Shown in pieces: positions 31,598 through 43,143 of a DNA stretch of 64,000 nucleotides. Source of the stretch: Thuidium tamariscinum (taxonomy: Eukaryota; Streptophyta; Bryopsida; Hypnales; Thuidiaceae). Numbering within the stretch: position 1 is the first letter of the stretch; each line of letters opens with the position of its first letter. The notes beneath the pieces were generated by a model. That model was not told the DNA's origin. It ran no database searches and was given only the letters and a program-made list of their open reading frames with translations. The stretch spans positions 5,334,501 to 5,398,500 of the forward strand of contig OZ019759.1 of assembly GCA_947034885.2 (NCBI GenBank), in the 5' to 3' direction. Both the position numbers and the translations under genes were made by a program.

Positions 31598-32720
31598 ATG
31601 TTTGGAGCATATTACTACGGATTTGTGGATTGAGAGAATGATAAAGGATATTGAAAAATTGCTATTCTTGCGGATAAAATGGACATGAATGACTATTTGT
31701 TTGCCAATTCTCCATATTCTATTGATTGCGTTCGCCCACCTAGTCGAAGTCCAGTAGTTGTGAATTCAACTTCACCGGCTTCTACTACAATGACATTAGA
31801 GTTGCCACCGCATGCCAACAAGTAGGGGAACGCTCAACAAGAGAGCGGGCGTCAACAACCAAGCGCAGACCCTGGCATTGATGGAATTGATGAGTTTGGA
31901 ACCAACACATTTCAAATTCATGGGTGGATGGCAACTCCAGTAGTCCATGCTAATCCTATACCCACTGATTCAACAGAGAATGTTGCTCCTGCAATTATTT
32001 CCCCCGTGTCACAATCAACTGACATTGACAAAGAAGAAGAGACGGATGATGAGTGGGAGAAGTCACAACAGCAACATGGGTCCTCTCAAATAGAAGAGGA
32101 CGTCCTGGAGCCACAACCTTCGGAGGCCCCTCTCGGTGAGAAAGATGATGCACAAGAAGACATCGAAATTGTTCAAGAAACGCAGCCTCCGGCTCCTGGA
32201 TCCAAAAATCTAGAAGATGTTGTTATTCTCAGTGATGACGAGCCTATTGACCATCCGCGCGAATCAGATGATGATTTAGACGCAAATGTTCCTCCCAAGG
32301 TGGTGGAACTAAAACCTATCATTGCTCCGTTGGGTGTCACTGTGAAAGTGGAGAAGGGATGGTGGGCTATGGATGAAGAGAGGCACTGAAAACGCAAAGC
32401 TCGGGAAGACAAGAGAATTGCTGAGCAAGAGGAGCAGGTAAGAAAAGACCGCGAGAAAGACGAAAGACTTGCTCAAGCCATTGCAAGCTCGCAAGTTGCC
32501 CAAAAGAAGCTGGCGAAGGTTGAGAAGGAATCCGAAGCCAAGTACTCTAAACTCAGCAGTGAGGTGCAACAGCTCATGGCACTTGTGCAGGCAACTCGGT
32601 CGACACAAACAACAAATAGTCCTGCTCTTCCTTCGCACGTTATGCAAGAAAGTCCTCCCATTTGCTCAATTCCTCCTCCAGTTGTGGAGGAAGTTCAGCG
32701 TGGGGCAATTGTCTCTCCAC

Positions 32721-32737
32721 ATCTTCGACTCGAAGAT
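32721..32737. promoter_or_regulatory. Copy-2 palindrome in the linker (perfect, 8-bp arms)
   Basis: ATCTTCGA, spacer C, TCGAAGAT, exact. Coding (LRLED), same frame and place as copy-1 site 1 (YRRLDD). Confidence 0.75.
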
Positions 32738-32898
32738 CCGGTGAGTGCCATCCCTCTCATGCATGCTGAATTAGGTTCATCCTTGCTGGGTTCGCCAACG
32801 CCAAGTGCACAATGTTCTGATCAGCTAATGTTTGACGGCGTCGAAACGCTTTCTCACACTCACGTGGAGGTGAGTAGAGAACAAAAATTGGATCAAGG

Positions 32899-32909
32899 TT
32901 ATCTTCGAG
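32899..32909. promoter_or_regulatory. Copy-2 half-site in the linker
   Basis: TTATCTTCGA plus spacer; the right arm has decayed. It occupies the codons of copy-1 site 2 (YLRV against YRRL). Confidence 0.5.
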
Positions 32910-33020
32910 TCCACAGTACCCTTGGCAGAGGAGTTTGTTCTCCTCACGTGGGTGTAGAGCAGCAAGTTATTCATCGTTCGCGCGGCAATTTCGATGAGGA
33001 GATGGTAGACTATGAGGTAA

Positions 33021-33269
33021 TACTAGAAGAAAAACGCAAAAATCCCTATTCATTTCAACAAAACACATTAGCAAGATTGTGTTGAGACTGCATTGCTGAA
33101 AATGCAGAAAAATGCTGAAAACGTAGAAAAAACGTAGAAAAAACGCAGAAAAACATAGAAAACTCGTTTTTTTGTGTTTTCTTGCGTTTTTTCCACGTTT
33201 TCAGCAACGTAGTCTCAACACAATCTTGCTAATGTGTTTTGTTGAAATAAACAAGGATTTCTTCTAGTG
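33021..33269. mobile_element. CACTA-type MITE inserted in copy 2 exon 3
   Basis: About 249 bp with long inverted repeats. The right end reads CTTCTAGTG, that is CACTAGAAG inverted; the left end TACTAGAAG has one change. Inner arms such as AACACATTAGCAAGATTGTG are repeated in reverse complement. The centre is A-rich on one side and T-rich on the other, so the whole element folds into a hairpin. It interrupts the coding frame of copy 2. Confidence 0.75.
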
Positions 33270-33369
33270 CAAGCGAGGAAAGTGACATCGACACGACAGA
33301 AGTTGGGGTTGAGTCTACAGAGGTGGTTATGGAGACTGAAGTGCAAACGGTAGCAACTGAGTCTGCTCA

Positions 33370-33904
33370 GGTACATTCAACGGATCCTTATAGTTTTGAG
33401 TGACGCATTCAATGAAGTGTGGGGTTTTGGAAAGAACACAATTTTCTTTCGTATCTGGGGGACTTTGTTGTTCGATGCGTGCAATCTCTTATTCGTATTC
33501 CTGCTGCTTCGCAGGACGGCGTGTCTAATCGTTAAGTAGTCGGTGATGATGTGGATGCCGTCCACGACTAACATGATTGTAGTTTAATATGCGTTAGTTG
33601 GTCATATGAAAGACCTTTGCCAATACAACAATTTTGAGTGTAATTTCTAATTTGTGTAAATAAAATATACGCGATTTTGGTATACAAAGAATGGACTCCG
33701 CTCTAATTGCACTGTCACTGCTCTTGTCTTTTTTTACTCAGCTTGAAAATGACAAAAGCATGTGCTGTCCGGTGCGTTTCAAAGCTGACTCTGACGGCAG
33801 TTTACAGTCCTTTAAAAGGTTGAAATGCATTCAACCAGTGTATTGCTTACCCACACCTGCGTTCAACCAGGTAAATTTTTTCTTTGTTGTTTCATGTTGA
33901 TCAG
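33370..33904 (+). other. Copy 2, intron before the FCP1-like exon
   Basis: CAG/GTACATT ... GTTGATCAG/GTAGGG, phase 0. No palindrome of the copy-2 type is visible here, unlike copy 1. Confidence 0.65.
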
Positions 33905-34666
33905 GTAGGGTCGAAGGGACGGGGAGAGATCGTGCCGAGGGAGGTGACGCATGTTCCATCCGGGTCACGGAGGAAGTGGCTCAACATTGTCTTTAACTTG
34001 AATGGTATTTTGTGCAAATGCGAGCATAAAACAAATAGCTCAAAAATAAAAACATACAGGCTCAAAGAGAATGTTTTGTGCCACAAGGTGCCCATAGTCA
34101 TCAGGTCAAAGGCAGTCTTTGCCAGACAGAACGTAGGAGAGTTCCTCAGGGAGGTATCCAAATTCGCGGGTAGGATGTTGGTGTGGACCTCGATGTGTAA
34201 GCACAATGCTGAACCCATCGCGGGATACATTTTCAGCAAGTCTGTGCCCCCCTTCGATGTCCTCCCTCAGGAGTAGTGCAAGAAAATAGAGGTCACCAAG
34301 GGAAATTTTCTTTCCCGTGGTGAAGTGCCCACGCTCCTAAAGGTCTTGTCGGACCAACTCTTCTCCAATCCTAGTGGAGATGGGTCCTTCACTCCTGATA
34401 ATACCCTTCTCATTGACGACACTCCAAAAAAGAGTGTCTACAATGAGAGAGGGAATGTAATTTTCCTAGACCCATGGAACCATGGACAAAGAAGGGACTA
34501 CTTCCTCATGGAGAAGCTGTTGCCTTGGCTCCATTGTCTGGATACTGAATGTCGCCGAGGAGGGTTGCGAGAGTTTGTCGAGGCAAACCGCATAGGAAAA
34601 GCCCCGCTGGAGGCTAATAGTTATTTCGTGAAAGATATTTTACACAGAATGAAGGAATCCGCTTAA
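33905..34666 (+). pseudogene. Copy 2: FCP1/TIM50-like HAD exon with TAG and lost nucleophile
   Basis: Homologous to 2045-2872: KWLNIVFNLNGILC for KWLNIVLDLNGVLC, VFARQNVGEFLR shared, MLVWTSMCKHNAEPIA for VVWTTMLKKNAEPIA, and LLIDDTPKKS for ILIDNTPAKG. HAD motif I is NLNG: even the nucleophile Asp is replaced by Asn, so no phosphatase activity is expected. An in-frame TAG lies at 34274-34276. It ends MKESA then TAA, where copy 1 has MKESAK and a possible donor. Confidence 0.7.
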
Positions 34667-34953
34667 AACCTTTGTACCCGTTTTGAGCTCTGTGGGCTTG
34701 GTTTAGTCATAGAGCCACCTCGACGTAGTCTTAGGCAGACCTAGTGTCTCATGTTTTTAGATTCTTTCAACTTCTGTTTACTACATTCAATTGTACATAA
34801 ACTTATGAACATGGGTTTTCAACCATGCTTGCTGCATTCTTGCCAATTCATGTATTGCATTTTAAACTCTATCCACTATTATATTGCACTTCTATGAGAT
34901 AAAAATGATTGGTTATTGTTTGTTGAAATCCTTGAAATTCTTTGTCTTACAAG

Positions 34954-35531
34954 TTGTTGTCAAAGAATTTTATGAAAATAAGCTTACGAGGAATCTGTTG
35001 TACGGATCTTACAAGTCGCTCTCAGTGACCTCCGATTCAATTGGAGGGAGTTGTGAAACGGTCCCTGTGTCCAAACCGTGCATGATGCGTTCTGCTGCAG
35101 ATGCAGCGGCGGCGGCAATTGACTTCTCCAAGGGGGATGTCGAAGACGGTGTTGTGAATAGTCCTCCAAGTCAAGGGCGTGCAAGAACGTCTATCTCTTC
35201 TCCATCGCCCATTAAACAACCATCTTCAAGTCGAGGTCGCTCCTACTCTCTTTCTCCATCTAAAGAGGCGGGGACCAATCGGAGGCTAAATTTGACTTCC
35301 ATGGACGGTGACACTTATCCTCGATGTGATGATGATGAATTGAAGTCTATGCTGAAGGTTGTTTTGGATGTGTATGTCCCGCTCTTGCCCATTGTAGAAG
35401 GCATTCAAATGATGGAGGCACACTTCGATAAGTGTCATACTAGGAAGGTACCTTGTATCGAAGGGAAGCGATCAAAGCCTGCAAACTCTGTTGGATCCCG
35501 GCGGATACTTGCTTCTGAAAGCCTTTTTTGA
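34954..35531 (+). pseudogene. Copy 2: Ser/Arg-rich tail exon
   Basis: Shares RSAADAAAAAIDFSKGDVED and GVVNSPPS with copy 1 and ends ASESLF before TGA. The start is a guess (an AG near 34953); the proposed join is not in a clean phase. It contains a decayed palindrome at 35222-35236 in the codons of the copy-1 site at 3403. The parent gene is broken upstream. Confidence 0.5.
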
Positions 35532-35715
35532 CAACGGATTCTTAGGGATATGCAACACTCCTCTTGTACTAAGTCAACTGGGTCAAGACGTTCGTATATA
35601 GATATTGTTAATATGCCCTTCTCCAAGATGCCTCGAGGCTGCAAATCATTCTTAGCCTCGGCCCTCGGATGTCTGTCCTAGTACCCGAAATGTCAAAGAA
35701 GGGGCATCTTAGAGC

Positions 35716-35841
35716 ATGACATCGTATAGTAAAAACGAGCCGTTGTATCCATCTCGACGTGAGGATATTTTTTGTGCGCTTACAAAGCTTAAAGCATTGG
35801 AGGTCCCGAAGAGCACCTATGCAACAAATACTGATAATTAG
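35716..35841 (+). other. Copy 2: downstream segment with YPSRREDI
   Basis: 41-codon ORF (ATG to TAG) whose PLYPSRREDIFCALTK matches the same downstream segment in copy 1 (3743-4003). Possible alternative last exon. Confidence 0.4.
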
Positions 35842-36470
35842 GCTTCTTGGATAAACCCTAAGACAATTAGATTCGAGGTTTTGATGAATATTAAATGGAC
35901 AAACATATTATATTTAGAAAAATAGAGTGTTTCATATACAGTGAGCCTCTTTGCTTGTCCACTTACGAAATTTAGAGTTGTAGTAATTCAAATATCATTC
36001 ACTCTAAGTGAGGACATGAGTAATTGAGAGAAGCTTCGCTTCATTGTAATTCACTTTTTGATCAAAGTTGGCATATAGAATGTAAAAATTTACTACTTCT
36101 CTTTTGGCCTTGCACTTTGTCACATTGTTTGATTCACAAAGTTATTTCTCGTACTTTTACAAAGTCATAGAACCAATCTATCTAGAGTAGTCTAGTCTTC
36201 CTTGTAACCCAAACTTAAATTATCTTAGATTTCAACAACTATGAAATGCAAGTCCTCTTTCATATACTTCTTCAAAGTCTCAAAATGACCATTTTGTCTC
36301 ATTTTAACGAATAAGGCCTTTGAGGTTTTTTTGTTTGCGGGCAGTAATGGATTCTCTACTATCAAAGAAACTTCGAAGTTGTTTATTTCACTTAATTTTC
36401 AATATTTTTGTAAAAAAATAAAACCCTAGGATGTAGATTGATTATTACAACATTACAACCATTCACTAGA
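35842..36470. other. Non-coding interval, nothing recognised
   Basis: AT-rich 3' flank of copy 2 without a supported gene or repeat. Confidence 0.4.
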
Positions 36471-36473
36471 AGA

Positions 36474-36773
36474 AAACCGCATTGGACTACCCAAAATCTG
36501 CGTTTAATTCCTCCAAAACTGCATTAGATTCAACAAAAAACTGTTATATGGTTTTTATTGAAAACCATGTTGAAAATGCAAAGAATTCTGTTACAATATA
36601 GGGAAACCCAAAATCTATGTTGGATTCAATGATTTCTATGTTTCTCTTGGTTTTCACTATGTTTTTAACATGGTTTTCAACAGAAACCATATGACGTTTT
36701 TTGTTGAATCTAACGCAATTTTGGAGGAATTAAATGCAGATTTTGGGCAATCCAATGTGATTTTTTTCTAGTG
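36474..36773. mobile_element. CACTA-type MITE with ATT target duplication
   Basis: Starts CACTAGAAGAAAACCGCATT and ends with CTAGTG; internal arms (for example TGGTTTTCAA against TTGAAAACCA) are inverted. The 3-bp target duplication ATT flanks it (36471-36473, 36774-36776), the duplication size of CACTA elements. Same terminal motif as the MITE in copy 2, so one family moved more than once here. Confidence 0.8.
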
Positions 36774-36776
36774 ATT

Positions 36777-37456
36777 GGGATTGTCATTTTTTAATTCTAT
36801 AATTAAATTCTTAACAATTTAGTATTATGAATCATTCTTTACTTCTTTTTACATACTATTTTTTTCCTATATGTTGTACAATTCCAAATGACATGAAATT
36901 TTTTGAGCATATCTCCATCTTGTTTAGGAAACTGAATTCAAAGAGGCACCACCATTTTCAACATTTTTTTCTTGAGAAGTGAGCTTGTGAAGTGTAGCTG
37001 CCCGATTTTTTGCAGGATTGAAAAAATGGTTTAGGTGAATTTGAATGCTTATATCTTTTGATCCACATGGTGGAATTTTCTGAAATTTTTACCACATGTT
37101 TTTTAGACATTATACTACAAGATCCTATGGTTACATGTGTCAAAAATTGTTTTTATCAAGAAAATTGGTAGTTGTACTAGAAATGGCAGTTTTCGAGCGT
37201 TTTTGGTGAATACAGAGTCATGGAACTTTAGGGGTTAATCTTTTCTTCGATTCCCATTCGTGAAACTACAATCTCTTAGGCGCACATTTAAACATTCATA
37301 TTGCATTTGATGTCCAATACTCCGATTTTCCAAAGATGTTGTACCATTCATGAAAGACAAAAACAAACCTTGTTTATTAAAGTCTTCCTCAACAACAAAT
37401 GATAATCACCTAGTCTTGGTATATATGAGCATCTAAAGCCCTAAGCTTACATCCCT
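36777..37456. other. Non-coding interval, nothing recognised
   Basis: AT-rich sequence 3' of the hAT relic on the minus strand. No TIR found by eye. Confidence 0.35.
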
Positions 37457-38530
37457 TCAATTAGAAGGACAATAATCATCATCTCCTTTCACCTCTACCC
37501 CACTACTCTCGCATCCTCGTCTATATCCTACGTCTTCATCGCTCGATGTGTTCTCCATACCATCTGATGAAGATCCTGCACCTTCTACTTGCTTACATCT
37601 CTTTGCTTTCCTTCGCTTGATTGGCTTCTTGTATTCCTCTTTTATTATCAATATGGCTTTGGTAGTCTCTTCCCTAGAACTTAGACATGCAACCGGTTTC
37701 ATTTTCCTCTTCGCAACAGATAGGCATGCATGAAGGGGGGTTCTACCTGCATTCAATTTCTTCACTGGTGAAACCGCAAAAGGCTGCATAGGTCTTTTTT
37801 TATTACCTTCATTACCTACTTTGACCTCTAATTTCACTGCTTGGGGACCCCCATAAATGATTATGTTTGTGGCCTTCGAAGATTGCAGTGGAGAGGCTGC
37901 TGATTTCAGATTGCATCGTGGCGGTGCGGTGCGCAAAGCTAGTTTACGTTTCATCTGTGCCAATGTCACATCTCCATCATCATCGGTGGATGATAATACA
38001 GTGGCAGTAAATTCGATGCAAGGCTGCTTTGCCTTGCCAACATTAACAAGCCGATGTCCGAGCCCTAAGCTCCTTGAACCGTTTGGAATTTGGCTACTAG
38101 TTCCAAATATGGCACATGGTGCACTGCTCCGAGGTGGTTTAGGGGAATCTTGCATGAGCTCTTTTCTACATTTGAGTGTATTGCCAAAGCTTGGACTCTC
38201 GGCCTCTACTACACGTTCAGTACCATTTTCCTTTACTGCAATTGGATTGTCGGTACCCGTCATGGATTCACCATTGTTCTTGCTTCCGAGCGCCTTCCTA
38301 GAATGCACATTTGTATTGATTGGGACCTCTTCATTGTCCGTACAACACCTTTCTCCATCATTTTCTTCATCATTATCCTTTTCTTGAACCCCTCTTGTGG
38401 ATGGAGATTGACAAATACGAATGCCTTCATCCATGCCACCATCCCCACCATCGGGAAGTGTTGTCCCATCCGCCTCCGCTATCTTTACAAAAGCGTCCTC
38501 CTTCTGCGATAGAATACATTCGCTATTCAA
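37457..38530 (-). CDS. 357-codon hypothetical ORF adjoining the hAT relic
   Basis: Open frame, starting at a non-ATG codon and overlapping the end of the hAT frame by 4 bases at a T-run (GGTTTTTGAA). A single-base slip there would fuse the two, so this may be a C-terminal extension of the transposase rather than a gene. Composition is acidic at the N-end and rich in Lys/Arg, with a basic cluster KKPIKRRKAKRCKQ that looks like a nuclear localisation signal. No domain recognised. Confidence 0.4.
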   Translation of the reverse strand: MNSECILSQKEDAFVKIAEADGTTLPDGGDGGMDEGIRICQSPSTRGVQEKDNDEENDGERCCTDNEEVPINTNVHSRKALGSKNNGESMTGTDNPIAVKENGTERVVEAESPSFGNTLKCRKELMQDSPKPPRSSAPCAIFGTSSQIPNGSRSLGLGHRLVNVGKAKQPCIEFTATVLSSTDDDGDVTLAQMKRKLALRTAPPRCNLKSAASPLQSSKATNIIIYGGPQAVKLEVKVGNEGNKKRPMQPFAVSPVKKLNAGRTPLHACLSVAKRKMKPVACLSSREETTKAILIIKEEYKKPIKRRKAKRCKQVEGAGSSSDGMENTSSDEDVGYRRGCESSGVEVKGDDDYCPSN

Positions 38531-40806
38531 AAACCCGGATCCATCCAGTCATCCACGAATCTTGCTATATGAGGTTCATCTTCACCGTACCCATCATTCT
38601 CTTCATCGGATTGAAAGTCATAGATGCTTGTATTATTGCCTCTCCACCCACCATTCGTTGAATTAGGACTATGGTACGTTTCGTCATGCAAATTGTCCAT
38701 GTTGTTGTCCTCGTCATCTTCATCTAATTGGTCAAGTGGATGAGGTCCATCATCAATGTCTTTCGCATCGCTTCCCGCATCGGAGGACTCGTAGTCCACA
38801 TTGTCTCTGTACCATTTCTTTTCATCCTTGTTCTTCGATGCGCCCACAATTTTTGAATTAGTGTACACATACACCAAGTCTGCTGCCCGGGTTGTTGCCA
38901 ATTTGTTCCGAGATTTGTTGTGAACATAAGAGTAGCTACTCCAATTTTGTTCGCATGCAGATGATGACACTAGTTGGGCCAAAATCCTCTTGGCAATGGG
39001 AGCAATTAGCTTTCCACATGCACCTTCAAAATCCCACCAAGCATGGGCAGACAACATTTGTTCTTGTGGCTCCAACATGTTGTTGAATGGAGGTTCCCTA
39101 TGGCGGAAGGCTACAAATTCCTTCACCACCTTCGCGTACTCTTTGCGGTCATATATCTTCATTATAACCTTCTTGCATCTCTCTGTTGCATTTTAATTGT
39201 CGGCTAGTTCTTTGTCGTGGAGAAGATACGGGTTCAAAAGAGCGCCTGCATAATGGAGGTATGTCTCCCCCATCTGTCGTCGTTTTACGAAGGACTCCTC
39301 CAGTGGTATTGCTCGGTCAAGGTCCAAACAAAAAGGCGTTCTTCGTAGACCAAACACATGTTTTTCTAGATTCCGCATAATATGCAATACCTTCTCCATG
39401 CACGATGCCTTTGCATCCAAATCATGTAGACCGAATACAACTGGGGCAGTCACTTCCCGCACATTGGTCAACTGGTCCCAGAAATGCTCATCCACAATTG
39501 TATTATACACGTTCCTTGACTACGATCGTGATTTGCCTTTGTCTCTATCATCCAAGGTGTTCACGTACGCCACCCATTGTGGATCCACTACACTCTGCTT
39601 CAACGCATCCTCCACTTCCAATAAGCGGTCAATCATAATGAAATAAGAAGCAAACCTTGTTTCCAACGGCTTCAACAAACTGAACCTCGTCTTGTACTTC
39701 CGAAATATGGCAAGTGGCATGTGCCTCTTCCTGAAGAATTTGACAATGGCCTCGGCAACCTTCACATAATCTTTGATCCATGGTTGCTTTGTCCAATCCT
39801 TAAGCAACAAGTTCAAGGCATGCACCACGCATCCTTAAAAATATATGTGTGGATATTTATGGGACACCAAATTCCATGCTGCAGGTTTTGTATTGGTATT
39901 ATCCGCAGTCACTTGCACTACATTCTTGGAGCCCACTTGCTCTATGAATTCTTCCAAGATAGAAGCCACATACGGTACTGACTTCTTCTATCCACTCGTA
40001 TCCACCGATCCAAGGAATTGTTCACCTGTTGAAAATATGAGCATTGCATTTATTAATGGACGGTTCGTCACCGAGTTCCATCCATCAAAGGACAGTGTTG
40101 CTCCAAACTTCCTCACACTGTCTTCAATCCTCTGAAGCAACTTCGTTTGAATATCTGACTTCGCTTGTTGAAGCAATTTATGTCGCAGATCATTGTACAA
40201 TGGAGGAGTATAGGACTTTTTAAACTCAACCGTCAACTTCACCGCTTCCCTAAAGGCTGGATTCCGAGCTACTGAAAATGGTATATTTGCTGAATAAAAA
40301 AAATGGGCCAACGCTGCATGTAATTTGCGTCTGTTGGCTTCATCAAAGCCATCGACTAGCCTACTCTGCGTTGTAGGCCTACTGCTTGATGCCCTCGAAG
40401 TATGCCGATTACCAGCTGATTCCATATTTGGAGTTATTTGCGAACCCACAACGACCACTTCTTCCGGTGTGGTGCATGAATCTTCTTACGTAGAACACGG
40501 CGTGCCCCTATCATTTAAAAGATTGCTTGTGGACATTGGCATGTCGTTGCCATCCGTTCCGTCCGCAATAGGTCTTTTTGGAAACAGCCCTTTGCAATTA
40601 ACAAATAAGGATTTTGTTCTAGATGTCAACTGCGAGCATAAGCCAATTCCCCTATCACGATGTCCTGTAGGGCCTTCGTATCCCAAGTGGCTCAACATAT
40701 GGCTACTTTTTTCACACTTGCAAGCTTTGCATTGTATTTTGTTCGTTTTTGGGATCATGTACCAAGTGGTGAAATCCTTGCTCATATTGAATTTTTTTTC
40801 CTTCAA
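38527..40806 (-). pseudogene. hAT-family transposase relic (DUF659 and dimerisation domain)
   Basis: Read from 40806 downward. An N-terminal Cys/His segment (IQCKACKCEKSS ... HLGYEG) resembles a BED-type finger. Next is FGATLSFDGWNSVTNRPLIN, the DUF659 signature with catalytic SFDGW, then VTADNTNT and GCVVHALNLLLKDW. The C-terminal part has the hAT dimerisation motif (SSSACEQNWSSYSYVHNKSR) and an acidic end. In-frame stops near 39985, 39835, 39515 and 39190, and a break at 40460-40485, inactivate it. Terminal repeats and an 8-bp duplication were not located. Confidence 0.75.
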
Positions 40807-42128
40807 TTGTAATTGGTAACGTTTGCACTATATTGTAAAAAACATGATATTCATTAATTTGGTAGATGGAGGACCTACCAAAATAATATCTTCCATTTGC
40901 AAGCCCATAATATTATGCAGACTGTAGGTTTGTATGAAATTTAGGTTGAACAAATCTCATTTCATTAGTTAGAAATTGTAATTTCCATTAAAATGATAGT
41001 ATAAAGTACAAAAAACAGATAAACCCTGATCATTCATTTCCAAATATGCACTGTTTCATACAAACTTTTCTCCAATGTATAGTATTATGTGTCTATTCAT
41101 ATGGAAATCTCTTCACTTAATAGTCACCCTATTGAATTAGGGTACATTGCGAGAAGTGCATTAAGAGACTGATAGTTGTGTGATTCGAGGTCCGGGTTCG
41201 ATTCCTGTTGACCTCCATCTCATTAAGCCGTGGGCGCTACCCTGATATTGAGCTAGAGTAAAGGTGTACTTAGAACTCACACAAATTTTTTTGTATGTAT
41301 TTAACTTAAGATGAATATGCTTAAGTATGATAAATGTGTTCTAAAAATTTTAACTGACAGTAACAATGATGTGAAAAGACTTAAATAGTTTACAAACAAC
41401 AAGTGCTAAACAACTAATTTTATTAATGATTGCGAGTGAAACTATATATTTCTTCAGAATTTCCAGAACTATGCTCCAAAACCTATAATAGTAGTATAGA
41501 AAATACCTATCATCATTATTTGAAAATAATTGAAACAAATACCTTAAATATTCTAAGAAAATTTCTTAGTATGGAAATTTTTTGCTAAGGCCATACAAAA
41601 GACCTCTTTCAAGATCCAAACTTCATATCAATAGAACCAATAGTATGCACTAGCATTTATATAATACCCAAAGCTATTATACTAGGTTGTAAAAAACAAT
41701 TACTACAAAATGAAATTGAGTCTAGGACTTCGTTTACTACAAAAACATTAAAAAAAACATATACCATCCTCACTTCTCTACTACTTAACCTACATCTTAT
41801 AAATGATTAAAATGATTTAATAATGATCATTACATTTTGAGATACAGTACTCTTCATATAAAGAAACCAAGTACCTCTTACAATTCACCAAGTTCTACAA
41901 AGAATTAGACATATGAAATCTTTACCAACCGATAGAATTTGACTAAGAAAAAAAATTGAAAAAGCTCTTACCTTCATAAAATTGGCATGGAGAACTATTA
42001 GGAATTTGTAGAGTCAACCTAGAATATTTACATTTATAACAAAGCCACAGGAACCGTAAAGCAAACAAAAATTTCCTGAAATAGTGGCCACAAATAATTT
42101 TAACTTAGTACACGATAGGTCGTAGCCG
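40807..42128. other. AT-rich interval with a SINE-like patch
   Basis: No gene seen. Contains the tRNA-like patch listed at 41147-41280. Confidence 0.4.
41147..41280 (+). repeat. tRNA-derived SINE-like sequence
   Basis: Exact pol III B-box GGTTCGATTCC at 41195-41205, with an A-box-like TTGCGAGAAGTG about 48 bases upstream. No tRNA cloverleaf can be drawn, so a SINE head is more likely than a tRNA gene. The 3' limit is a guess. Confidence 0.35.
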
Positions 42129-42149
42129 TTTAGGTGAAGTCAACCTAAA
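42129..42149. promoter_or_regulatory. Copy-3-type palindrome near the DUF7869-like gene (degenerate)
   Basis: TTTAGGTGAA, spacer G, TCAACCTAAA: outer arms match, core altered. Confidence 0.5.
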
Positions 42150-42300
42150 CCAGACAAATGAACAAACACATACTACTCAAGCGGAATGCCTTCATCGAAC
42201 CTTCTCTCTCTACTCTCAGAACAAAACTCCCCTAAATTAAATACTTAAGACAAAAATGAAGGCGGCGTGAAAAGTTGAAGGACTAATATTGCATTTGAAA

Positions 42301-42321
42301 TTTAGGTCGACTCAAACTAAA
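42301..42321. promoter_or_regulatory. Copy-3-type palindrome (two mismatches)
   Basis: TTTAGGTCGA, spacer C, TCAAACTAAA. Confidence 0.55.
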
Positions 42322-42683
42322 TTACATCCACCTCTGTAAACAATTTTCTTAGAACTACCATTTCAATAAACTAAATCAGAAGTGCACCCTTGAAATAAAT
42401 AATAGAATGTGCGCACCAATTGATGAATTAAATCCAGAAACAACTTCCTCAACAAATATTAAAATATTGAATGCTGGATGGAGAGGAAGTCTTAGAAAGA
42501 AAAGGACTTTTTTATGATGAAGAAATCCTATTTTCAGACAGAGGATCCTTGAAAGACATATATGTAGGAAAATCAAAGTAGTGTATAGATTGACTTATGG
42601 ATTAAATGCAAATGCAAAACATGATCCAAACTTCATGAAAAATCAACCCTACCGTGAATGATATAAGTAAACGGAATTTCCAT

Positions 42684-42704
42684 TTCAGGTCGACTCGACC
42701 TGAA
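42684..42704. promoter_or_regulatory. Copy-3-type palindrome (perfect, 10-bp arms)
   Basis: TTCAGGTCGA, spacer C, exact reverse complement. Downstream of the minus-strand DUF7869-like ORF. Confidence 0.75.
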
Positions 42705-42745
42705 TTGATTCTTTCTCTGAATGAAGGAACCTATAAAACTACTAG

Positions 42746-42764
42746 TTAGGTCAACTCAACCTAA
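42746..42764. promoter_or_regulatory. Copy-3-type palindrome (core changed)
   Basis: TTAGGTCAA, spacer C, TCAACCTAA; 52 bp from the previous site centre to centre plus 9. Confidence 0.5.
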
Positions 42765-43143
42765 ACTGCATTCCGTAACAGAAAAAATAATTGTGTATAA
42801 GAAACACCAAATGCATTCCTAGAAACAATTTCAACAACAATTAAAAGATATTCAATTACAAATAAATGATTGACTTTACTATATAGTTTATAGAATTGGA
42901 AATTCTAAAAATATATAAAAAATAAAAAATTTATTATAAGAATATAGAATATTCAAAGCACACTACCCAGTGCCTTTCGCAATGGTCAAACACAAACTGA
43001 TATGCAAATAAAGACTACTTACAGCATAAACAAATCAAACGCAAATCCAATCCAAACCGTCTGCTGCAATTCTAATATTTCACTACACACATGATCCAAC
43101 TTCAACATTCACATATGTAGCCGGTCTTCAAAACCTCAACCAC

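Larger units (their letters stand above)
31598..33369 (+). pseudogene. Copy 2, exon 3: end of MTase-like domain, acidic linker, coiled coil
   Basis: Starts MFGAYYYGFVD, the equivalent of copy 3 MLSKRVFAIGTSD and of the '(G)RR..GIE' strand of methyltransferases. Then comes an acidic, Pro/Gln-rich linker homologous to the start of the window (FANSPYS, GIDEFGTNTFQ, HGWMATP, RESDDD). After EKGWW a Lys/Glu/Arg-rich predicted coiled coil runs about 32395-32580. All in one frame, with stops at about 31631, 31649, 31823 and 32387. The linker palindrome at 32721 reads LRLED. A MITE (33021-33269) is inserted near the end, after DEEMVDYE. The exon ends GCTCAG/GTACATT in phase 0. Confidence 0.65.

Noticed and set aside
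41147..41220. tRNA gene
   Set aside because: B-box present but no acceptor or anticodon stem can be formed.
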